Below are positions 32,036-39,519 of a stretch of 64,000 nucleotides of DNA, piece by piece. Where the stretch lies: contig NZ_BDBI01000013.1 of NCBI RefSeq assembly GCF_001612905.1, forward strand, positions 1-64,000, read 5' to 3'. The stretch's first letter is position 1, and each line of letters starts with the position of its first letter. A model generated the notes under the pieces. It saw only the letters and a program-made list of their open reading frames with translations. It had not been told where the DNA came from and did no database searches. The translations under genes and the position numbers were made by a program. The stretch is from Nocardia ignorata NBRC 108230. Lineage in GTDB: Bacteria > Actinomycetota > Actinomycetes > Mycobacteriales > Mycobacteriaceae.

Positions 32036-32824
32036 ATGCGAGTGCTGTGGGTGTTCGCCCATCCGGAACCGCGATCGCTGACCGCGCAGCTGCGCACCGC
32101 CGGGATCGCCGCACTGCGCGAGGCCGGGCACGAGGTGATCGAATCCGATCTCTACGCCATGAACTGGAACCCCGTGGTGACGGCCGAGGACTTCGCGCAT
32201 GACGGCGTCGAGCGGCTGGACGTGGCCGACGAATCCGAAGCGGCCCTGCGCACCGGGCGGCTGGCCGCCGACATCCGCGCCGAGCACGCGAAGCTGGCCT
32301 GGGCCGACACCGTGGTGCTGCATTTCCCGCTGTGGTGGTACGGGATGCCCGCGATCATGAAGGGCTGGTTGGACCGCGTGCTGGTACAGGGTTACGCGTA
32401 CGGGGTGCGTGGTCCCGAATCCGGTCGCACCCGCCGCTACGGTGACGGCGGCCTGGCAGGCAAGCGCGCCACGGCGGTGGTATCGGTCGGCGCCCATGCC
32501 GGGCTGGGACCGCGCGGCATCCACGGCGATCTCACGGAAGTCCTCTTCCCCCTGCTCCACGGCACTTTCTTCTACACCGGCATGGAGGTGATCGAGCCGG
32601 TGATCATCCCCGGCACCAACCGGGTGAACCACGAACGCTTCGCCGCCATCACCGCCGACCTGCGCGCCCGGCTGCTAGCCCTGCCGACGACACCGCCCAT
32701 CCCCTACCGCCACCAGGACAGCGGCGACTACGACGGCGACTGGAACCTGCGCCCGGCCGAGCACCCGGGCGGGTCCGGCCTCGGGATCCACCGCCTCGAC
32801 AGCGAATCCCGCCGGGCTTGCTGA
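32036..32824 (+). CDS. NQO1-like NAD(P)H quinone oxidoreductase
   Basis: Flavodoxin-fold FMN/FAD enzyme reducing quinones by two electrons. The N-terminus VLWVFAHPEPRSLTAQLRTA is the flavin phosphate-binding start, and the signature LHFPLWWYGMPAIMKGWLDR is the family's active-site/dimer segment. Length is 262 residues, longer than KefF (176) and near human NQO1 (274). The ATG follows 'CGAAAGGACTGCGACCG', with AAGGA nine bases upstream. Divergent from and likely controlled by the GlxA-type regulator. Its substrate is unknown. Confidence 0.9.
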   Translation: MRVLWVFAHPEPRSLTAQLRTAGIAALREAGHEVIESDLYAMNWNPVVTAEDFAHDGVERLDVADESEAALRTGRLAADIRAEHAKLAWADTVVLHFPLWWYGMPAIMKGWLDRVLVQGYAYGVRGPESGRTRRYGDGGLAGKRATAVVSVGAHAGLGPRGIHGDLTEVLFPLLHGTFFYTGMEVIEPVIIPGTNRVNHERFAAITADLRARLLALPTTPPIPYRHQDSGDYDGDWNLRPAEHPGGSGLGIHRLDSESRRAC

Positions 32825-32848
32825 CCGAACCCTTGAGCGATGTGTAAA

Positions 32849-33808
32849 TCAGCGCGGATGTTTCGGCCCGACGACGGTGGCGATCAGGCCGCCGGTCAGG
32901 ACGATCGCGCCGACGGCCAGGACGACGCTGGCGACGGCTGGGCCGCCTGACGTGTTGTCGGCGACCACCTGACCGACGCCGATCGCGATGCACGCGGAAC
33001 CGCCGAGGACGAGGACCGGTTCGCGCCGGAGCAGGTACGCGCCGAGAAAGATCACGCCGACGAAGCCGGTGAGCATGGGACGCCAAAGAGATTCGCCGAT
33101 GGTCACCGATTGCGCGCCTGTTGTCGCGATAAGCCCACCGAGCAGGAATCCGGCCCAGTCGAGGACGAGCAGCCGCGCCCAGGCGAGCCCGAACCAGACG
33201 GCCCCGAAGATCATGAGCGCGATGCCCTGCCACAACCAGCGGTGCGTCCCGTCGGTGAGTTCGACGATCGTGGCGACGCCGAAACCGGCGATCGCGATCA
33301 TCCCGAGCAGGCTCGGCACCATCAGGTAGCCGAGCGCCGCCACCAGCAGCCCCGCGCACAGCGCCGCGATCTCGGCATCGCCACCGCGCTCACCGAACGC
33401 GATCGCCACCGTGCCGCTGGTCGCCATCGCCGCCAGTACCAGCAGCGCCGACGCGAGCCTGGTTCGTACGGCCGTGGCGATAGGCACACGGCGGAACAAG
33501 CCGGGCCGTCCACCGGCCAGCACCACGGCGCCACCGAGCGAACACCCGGTGACGACGGCGAGCAACACCACTCGCCCGGTGTCGGCGACATCGGCCCACG
33601 CCCGGTCGAGGAACAACCCGAGGCCCGCCGCGACGAGCCCGGCACCGAGGTAGGCGACGATCTCGGCGAGCACCCGCCCGGTCGGCGCGCGACCCGCCCG
33701 CTCCTGTTCTTCGACAGCTCGCAGCACCGCGTCGCGCTGGTCACCACTGATGACCCCGCCCGCGACCAGCCGCTCCAACGCCACGCCCACCCCGTGTTCG
33801 CGAACCAT
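32849..33808 (-). CDS. DUF2157-like polytopic membrane protein
   Basis: A 319-residue membrane protein with about ten predicted helices in a row and no soluble domain. The first 45 residues (LERLVAGGVISGDQRDAVLRA) form a helical cap as in DUF2157. The family has no known function. It converges with the quinone oxidoreductase gene (24 bases between stops) and lies divergent from icmF with a 115-base gap. Confidence 0.7.
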   Translation of the reverse strand: MVREHGVGVALERLVAGGVISGDQRDAVLRAVEEQERAGRAPTGRVLAEIVAYLGAGLVAAGLGLFLDRAWADVADTGRVVLLAVVTGCSLGGAVVLAGGRPGLFRRVPIATAVRTRLASALLVLAAMATSGTVAIAFGERGGDAEIAALCAGLLVAALGYLMVPSLLGMIAIAGFGVATIVELTDGTHRWLWQGIALMIFGAVWFGLAWARLLVLDWAGFLLGGLIATTGAQSVTIGESLWRPMLTGFVGVIFLGAYLLRREPVLVLGGSACIAIGVGQVVADNTSGGPAVASVVLAVGAIVLTGGLIATVVGPKHPR

Positions 33809-33866
33809 CCGTCGAGTATGTCGGCCGAGTGCCCGAACCGGCCCCTTTCGCCGTGACGCCGTTCAC

Positions 33867-33891
33867 AGTAGGATTAGTTTGATGTCCTAGT
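33867..33891 (+). promoter_or_regulatory. Imperfect inverted repeat upstream of icmF
   Basis: AGTAGGA (33867-33873) and TCCTAGT (33885-33891) face each other over an 11-base spacer, one mismatch in seven positions, 33 bases before the icmF start. It may be a repressor operator or part of the promoter. Confidence 0.35.
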
Positions 33892-33923
33892 ATCGGGCGT
33901 TCTACAAAATGGCGGAGGAAGTC

Positions 33924-36900
33924 ATGAGCACCTCATTGCACGTTCCTGTCCATCCGGTGCGGTTCGTGACTTCGGCCGCCCTGTTCGACGGGCACGACGC
34001 GGCGATCAACATCATGCGGCGCATCCTGCAGGCCCAAGGCGCGGAAGTGATCCATCTCGGACACAACCGGTCGGTGCGCGAGATCGTCGACGCGGTGGTC
34101 GAGGAGGACGTGCAGGGTGTGGCGGTGAGCTCGTATCAGGGCGGGCACATCGAGTTCTTCGAGTACCTGGCCGAGGCGCTGCGCGAGGCCGGGGCGGGCG
34201 ACGTGCGCATCTTCGGTGGTGGTGGCGGTGTGATCGTCCCCGAGGAGATCGAACGCCTCGCCCGCTGCGGCGTGCGCATCTTCTCCCCCGAGGACGGCCA
34301 GCGCCTCGGCCTGCCCGGCATGATCAACGAGCTCATCCGGCTGTGCGATGTGGACCGAGCCTCCGTCGCCCCCGATCTGAACGCCCTCTACACCGGCGAT
34401 CGAATCGCCTTGGCCCGCACCATCACTTGTCTGCAGCAGGGCGCTCTGCCCGAAACCGATCGCGCCGCGATCCTTGCCGCGGCGGACGCGCGCGAAGTAC
34501 CGGTTCTCGGGATCACCGGCACCGGTGGCTCCGGAAAGTCCTCGCTCACCGACGAATTGGTGCGCCGGTTGCGCACCGACCAGCAGGACAAGCTGCGTGT
34601 CGCGGTGCTCGCCGTCGACCCGACCCGGCGCCGCGCCGGTGGCGCCCTGCTCGGTGACCGTATCCGCATGAACGCACTCGACGGCGAACACGTGTACTTC
34701 CGGTCGCTGGCCACGCGCGGCAATCACGAACTGCCCGACGACATCGACACCATGATCGCCGCGTGCCGGGCAGCGGGCTTCGACCTGGTGATCCTCGAGA
34801 CGCCGGGCATCGGCCAGGGTGACGCCGGCATCGTCGACCACGTGGATGTGGCGCTGTATGTGATGACGCCGGAGTTCGGTGCCGCCTCCCAGCTCGAGAA
34901 GATCGACATGCTCGACTACGCCGATGTGGTAGCGGTGAACAAGTACGAGCGCCGCGGCGCGGCCGACGCGGTGCGCGATGTGGCGCGCCAATTGATCCGC
35001 AACCGTGCGGAATTCGGTTCCGACCCGTCCGACATGCCCGTCTTCGGCACCAGCGCGGCGACTTTCGACGACGACGGTGTCACCGCGCTCTACCAGCATC
35101 TGCTCACCCGGCTGACCGAGCACGGTCTCACGGTGGAGCCGGGCGCGCTGCCCCGGGTGGAGACGAAGGTGTCGACCAGGTTCGCCCAGCTCATCCCGCC
35201 GTCACGGGTGCGCTACCTGGCCGAGATCGCCGAGACCGTGCGCGCCTACCACCAGGACACGGCACGGGAAGTTGCTGCGGCACAACGTGTTCAGCGGTTG
35301 CGTGCGGTACACGAGGAACTGCCCGACGACACCGCCGTCGGCGACCTGCTGGCGGCGGCCACCGGTGATCTGTCGCCCGCCTCGGCGGCCCTGCTGGGCG
35401 AATGGCCCGCGCTGGCCGAAAGTTATCGGGGCGAGGAGCAGGTGGTGCGGGTACGCGACCGTGAGATCCGCACCCCGTTGCGGCGCGAATCGCTCTCCGG
35501 CACAAGCGTTCCCCGGGTAGCACTGCCCCGCTACACCGACGCGGGCGAACTGTTGCGTTTCCTGCGCGAGGAGAACCTGCCGGGCCGATTCCCCTTCACC
35601 GCAGGCGTTTTCCCGTTCAAGCGCGACAACGAGGACCCCACCCGCATGTTCGCGGGCGAGGGCGATCCGGCGCGCACGAACCGGCGCTTCAAGGCACTCA
35701 GTGCCCACACCGAGGCCACTCGCCTCTCGACGGCCTTCGACTCGGTGACCCTTTACGGCCACGAACCTGCGCAACGGCCCGATATCTATGGCAAGGTCGG
35801 CACCTCGGGTGTCTCGGTGGCGACGATCGACGACATGCGCACCCTGTTCGACGGTTTCGACCTGTGTGAACCAACGACGTCGGTGTCGATGACCATCAAC
35901 GGCCCGGCTCCGACGATTCTGGCGTTCTTCCTCAACGCGGCGATCGACCAGGCGGTGCGACGCTTCACCGAATCCGAAGGCCGGGAACCGACGGAGCAGG
36001 AGGCCGCCGAGATCAGGGCGCGCACGCTGTCCACCGTGCGCGGCACCGTGCAGGCCGACATCCTCAAGGAGGACCAGGGACAGAACACCTGCCTGTTCTC
36101 CACCGAGTTCAGTCTGCGGATGATGGCCGATGTGCAGGAGTGGTTCGTCCGCAACAATGTGCGCAATTTCTACTCGGTGTCCATCTCCGGCTATCACATC
36201 GCCGAGGCCGGTGCCAATCCGATCAGCCAGCTCGCCTTCACCCTGGCCAACGGATTCACCTACGTGGAAACCTATTTGGCGCGCGGACTGGCGATCGACG
36301 AATTCGCCCCGAACCTGTCGTTCTTCTTCTCCAACGGGATGGACCCGGAGTATTCGGTCATCGGACGGGTGGCACGGCGCATCTGGGCCGTCGCCATGCG
36401 CGACCGGTACGGCGCGGGTGAACGCGCGCAGAAACTGAAGTACCACATCCAGACCTCCGGTCGTTCGCTGCACGCCCAGGAAATGCAGTTCAACGACATC
36501 CGCACCACCCTGCAGGCGCTGATCGCGGTCTACGACAATTGCAACAGCCTGCACACCAACGCTTTCGACGAAGCCGTCACCACACCCACCGAGGAATCGG
36601 TGCGCCGGGCGCTGGCGATTCAGCTCATCATCGCCAAGGAATGGGGGCTGGCGGTGAACGAGAATCCGCTGCAGGGCAGTTTCATCATCGACGAGCTCAC
36701 CGACCTGGTCGAAGAGGCGGTGCTGCTGGAATTCGAGCGGATCAGTGAACGCGGCGGCGTGCTCGGCGCCATGGAGACCGGTTACCAGCGCGGCCGCATC
36801 CAGGACGAGTCGATGCGCTACGAGCAGCGCAAACACGACGGAACGCTGCCGATCATCGGGGTGAACACCTTCCGCGGCCCCGAAAGCGAGGCCGCCGCGC

Positions 36901-37139
36901 CGACGGTGGAATTGGCCCGCGCCACCGAGGACGAGAAACGGTCCCAGCTCGAGCGGGTGCAACAGTTCCGCGCCGAGCACGCCGAGGAATCCCATCGCGC
37001 GCTCGCCCGACTGGCCGAGGTCGCCCACACCGACGGCAATATTTTCGAGGTACTGATGGACGCGGCACGGGTATGCACTTTGCAGCAGGTCACCGATACC
37101 TTTTTCGCCGTCGGCGGACAGTATCGGCGGACCGTCTGA
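33924..37139 (+). CDS. icmF: Fused isobutyryl-CoA mutase (IcmF)
   Basis: B12-dependent interconversion of isobutyryl-CoA and n-butyryl-CoA, with built-in G-protein chaperone. Domains in order over 1071 residues: B12-binding (DGHDAAINIMRR, about 20-145), MeaB-like GTPase (GTGGSGKSS, about residue 195; NKYERRGA), and acyl-CoA mutase TIM barrel. Phe576 in RMFAGEG and Gln720 in GQNTC replace the Tyr and Arg of methylmalonyl-CoA mutase, the ICM/IcmF signature. GGAGG five bases before ATG 33924 makes it the better start than 33909. Monocistronic, with the amidohydrolase gene 77 bases downstream. Confidence 0.95.
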   Translation: MSTSLHVPVHPVRFVTSAALFDGHDAAINIMRRILQAQGAEVIHLGHNRSVREIVDAVVEEDVQGVAVSSYQGGHIEFFEYLAEALREAGAGDVRIFGGGGGVIVPEEIERLARCGVRIFSPEDGQRLGLPGMINELIRLCDVDRASVAPDLNALYTGDRIALARTITCLQQGALPETDRAAILAAADAREVPVLGITGTGGSGKSSLTDELVRRLRTDQQDKLRVAVLAVDPTRRRAGGALLGDRIRMNALDGEHVYFRSLATRGNHELPDDIDTMIAACRAAGFDLVILETPGIGQGDAGIVDHVDVALYVMTPEFGAASQLEKIDMLDYADVVAVNKYERRGAADAVRDVARQLIRNRAEFGSDPSDMPVFGTSAATFDDDGVTALYQHLLTRLTEHGLTVEPGALPRVETKVSTRFAQLIPPSRVRYLAEIAETVRAYHQDTAREVAAAQRVQRLRAVHEELPDDTAVGDLLAAATGDLSPASAALLGEWPALAESYRGEEQVVRVRDREIRTPLRRESLSGTSVPRVALPRYTDAGELLRFLREENLPGRFPFTAGVFPFKRDNEDPTRMFAGEGDPARTNRRFKALSAHTEATRLSTAFDSVTLYGHEPAQRPDIYGKVGTSGVSVATIDDMRTLFDGFDLCEPTTSVSMTINGPAPTILAFFLNAAIDQAVRRFTESEGREPTEQEAAEIRARTLSTVRGTVQADILKEDQGQNTCLFSTEFSLRMMADVQEWFVRNNVRNFYSVSISGYHIAEAGANPISQLAFTLANGFTYVETYLARGLAIDEFAPNLSFFFSNGMDPEYSVIGRVARRIWAVAMRDRYGAGERAQKLKYHIQTSGRSLHAQEMQFNDIRTTLQALIAVYDNCNSLHTNAFDEAVTTPTEESVRRALAIQLIIAKEWGLAVNENPLQGSFIIDELTDLVEEAVLLEFERISERGGVLGAMETGYQRGRIQDESMRYEQRKHDGTLPIIGVNTFRGPESEAAAPTVELARATEDEKRSQLERVQQFRAEHAEESHRALARLAEVAHTDGNIFEVLMDAARVCTLQQVTDTFFAVGGQYRRTV

Positions 37140-37216
37140 GGCGACCGAATGCGACCATCGCCGCGGCCGACGTGTGACAATTCCCGGAGCAATGCCGGCG
37201 CGGCGATGGGACGTAC

Positions 37217-38281
37217 ATGGATCTGACCGGGCTCGACATCATCGATGCGCATATCCACCAGTGGGATCCGCATACGACACCTCGGCTGTTCAGCAAGCAC
37301 GCCAAGCTGCTGCGGTATGTGCCGCTGCCGGTCGACCTGGCCGCGAAATTGACCCCGCGCCGCGACCTCCAGTTCGTCGGCGATCCCACGGCCTACCTCG
37401 GCCCATATCTGCCCGCCGACTACCGCACCGACCAGGGCGGGGTCGCGGTGCGCGGCCTCGTGCACGTGGAGGCCGAGTGGACCGGCTCGGCGCCCGACGA
37501 GACGCGCTGGGTGGCCAGCCTGCCGTTCGGGGTCGATACACCCGCGCTCGCCGCGATCGTCGGCGCGGCCGACCCCGCCGCCACGGATCTCGGCCCCACG
37601 CTCGACGCGCATCAGTCGGCCTCGCCGCTGCTGCGCGGGATCCGGGCCAACGTGGCCCACCATCCCGATGCGGGGGTGAAATCGTTCGCCGCGCACGACG
37701 GACTGCTCACCGCGCCCGCCTTCCTCGACGGTTTCGGTCAGCTCGCCGAGCGCGGGCTCAATTTCGACGCGTGGCTGTACTCGGGTCAGCTGCCGGAGGT
37801 GACGGCGCTGGCCGAACGCTTTCCCGAGGTGACGATCGTCCTCGACCACCTCGCCACCCCCGCGGGCGTCTTCGGGCCGGTCGGCAAACACACCGGCAGG
37901 ACGGCGGGCGAGCGTCGCGACATCTTCGACCGCTGGCGCGACGACATCACCGATCTGGCCGCCCAGCCCAATGTGGTCGCCAAGGTGAGCGGGCTGATGA
38001 TGCCGGTACTCGGCCACCCGGTCCCGCCGCGCGGGTTGTCGACCCAGGTGTCGGTGCTCGCCGACCGGCTGGGTCCGATGCTCGCGCACGCCCTGTCGGT
38101 GTTCGGCCCCGACCGGCTGATCTGGGGCTCGAACTTTCCCGTCGACAAGCCGATCACCAGCCTCCCCGTGGCCGTCGACGCCGTCGCGACCGCACTCACC
38201 AAGGCCGGTGCGTCGACCGATGACCTGCGGAAGATATTCGGCGGTAATGCTGTTCGCGTTTACCGCATCGACCTGGGGTGA
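37217..38281 (+). CDS. Amidohydrolase-2 family metal-dependent hydrolase
   Basis: TIM-barrel hydrolase of the amidohydrolase_2/TatD-like group (354 residues). The N-terminus has IIDAHIHQWDP, whose His-x-His binds metal, and the C-terminus has RLIWGSNFPVDKP, where the Asp normally takes part in catalysis. Other recognisable parts are RGIRANVAHHP and IVLDHLATP. Similar to 2-pyrone-4,6-dicarboxylate lactonase and other decarboxylases/lactonases, but the substrate cannot be identified. It follows icmF by 77 bases and may be co-transcribed. Confidence 0.85.
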   Translation: MDLTGLDIIDAHIHQWDPHTTPRLFSKHAKLLRYVPLPVDLAAKLTPRRDLQFVGDPTAYLGPYLPADYRTDQGGVAVRGLVHVEAEWTGSAPDETRWVASLPFGVDTPALAAIVGAADPAATDLGPTLDAHQSASPLLRGIRANVAHHPDAGVKSFAAHDGLLTAPAFLDGFGQLAERGLNFDAWLYSGQLPEVTALAERFPEVTIVLDHLATPAGVFGPVGKHTGRTAGERRDIFDRWRDDITDLAAQPNVVAKVSGLMMPVLGHPVPPRGLSTQVSVLADRLGPMLAHALSVFGPDRLIWGSNFPVDKPITSLPVAVDAVATALTKAGASTDDLRKIFGGNAVRVYRIDLG

Positions 38282-38316
38282 CGGGTTTTGTCGGTGCCCC
38301 GGTTTAGCATCACGGA

Positions 38317-38724
38317 ATGAAGACGACCGGCACGTTCGAACTCACCGCCTTCGACCCGACCGATCTGCAGCCGCAACCGCCGATCAGCACCGGCCTACCG
38401 GTCGGCATCGCCCACATGACCAAGGTCTACGCGGGCGACATCACGGGCACCTCGGCGACGCTGTTCACCTCGGCGTTCGACATGTCGACGGGTGCGGGCA
38501 CCTACATCGCCATGGAGTCCTTCGAAGGCAGCCTGGCTGGCAGGTCGGGTGCGTTCAACTTCGTCCATTCCGCTACCACCGGCGGCACCGATCGGACCGA
38601 CGAGTTCTTCCACATCGTCCCCGGTAGCGGCACCGGCGAACTCACCGGCATCACCGGCACCGGCGCCCTCTACGTCGACACCACCGGCGGCCACCACATC
38701 TGGTTCGAGTACGACCTGCCCTGA
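38317..38724 (+). CDS. DUF3224 family protein
   Basis: A small (135-residue) beta-rich protein of unknown function. The DUF3224 pattern is clear: MTKVYAGDITGTSATLFTSA, YIAMESFEGSLAGRSGAFNF and TGTGALYVD, with FEYDLP at the end. It has no signal peptide. The gene is 35 bases after the amidohydrolase and converges with the SWIM protein gene 45 bases further on. Confidence 0.88.
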   Translation: MKTTGTFELTAFDPTDLQPQPPISTGLPVGIAHMTKVYAGDITGTSATLFTSAFDMSTGAGTYIAMESFEGSLAGRSGAFNFVHSATTGGTDRTDEFFHIVPGSGTGELTGITGTGALYVDTTGGHHIWFEYDLP

Positions 38725-38769
38725 GGACGGTAATTCCGGTCGCGTCTCTCGCCGTGGCACCCGCTGAAC

Positions 38770-39519
38770 TCAGCCGTCGAATTCGGCGTAGAGGGAACGT
38801 AGTTCGCGGAGGCCGGTGGCGGCGGTCTGCTCGTCTTCGGCCGACATGCGCAGGGCACGGCGCAAGGCCATGGCGTCGAGGTCCTCGATGACGGGGTGGA
38901 ATTCGATGCGTGGCAGGTCGGGGAGGGCGAGGTGGTCGCCGTAGGGGTCGTCGGAATCAGCGCTGCGAGTGGACCTTTCGACCCCACCGATGAGGGTGTC
39001 GAGGTCGAGTCCGCGCAGGGTGAGGATTTCACCCGGCTGCTCGTCGAGGCGTTCGGCGAGCAGGTAGCAGACGGCGGCCACATGCTTACACGGCCAGCCC
39101 ATGTCCGGGCAGGTGCAGGAGAAGTCCAGTTCGGCGGCGGTGGTCGGCAGCAGGTGTGGTCCGAGCGCCGGTGGCAGCGCGCCCGAAGCGATTTCGGCGA
39201 GCATCCCGGGCGCTTCGCGGATCTCGGCCAGCAGCAGCTCGATCTCCTCCTCGCGCAGCGGCCGCACCGACAACACGGAGGTGAACGGGCTCGGCTGGCT
39301 GCCCTGCACCTCGGCGGTGACCGCACCGCGCTCCACGCGATAGTTCACCACCTGCCCGACCCGCGCGTAGGTACGGCCGCGCGAGAGCCTGCCCGCGTCG
39401 GCCACCTTCTCCACCGCCTCGAGCAGCGACTTTCCCCACCACGTGCGACCGAAACCACCGCGCGCCTGCGCACCGCCGCGCACCGGCTTGCGCGGACCGA
39501 ACTGACTGAAATCGGCCAT
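38770..39519 (-). CDS. SWIM zinc-finger protein
   Basis: A 249-residue protein with a SWIM zinc finger (CTCPDMGWPCKH, pattern CxC-x6-CxH, about residues 133-144). The N-terminal part contains FGRTWWGKSLLEAVE and GRTYARVGQVVNYRVERG, conserved in bacterial SWIM proteins encoded next to SNF2 helicases. Its ATG shares a base with the TGA of the upstream helicase gene (TGATG), so the two are translationally coupled and probably form a complex on DNA or RNA. The process is unknown. Confidence 0.9.
   Translation of the reverse strand: MADFSQFGPRKPVRGGAQARGGFGRTWWGKSLLEAVEKVADAGRLSRGRTYARVGQVVNYRVERGAVTAEVQGSQPSPFTSVLSVRPLREEEIELLLAEIREAPGMLAEIASGALPPALGPHLLPTTAAELDFSCTCPDMGWPCKHVAAVCYLLAERLDEQPGEILTLRGLDLDTLIGGVERSTRSADSDDPYGDHLALPDLPRIEFHPVIEDLDAMALRRALRMSAEDEQTAATGLRELRSLYAEFDG

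Noticed and set aside
33809..33923. Cobalamin riboswitch before icmF
   Set aside because: The 115-base gap is too short and lacks the conserved B12-box sequence. None was found before the adenosyltransferase either.
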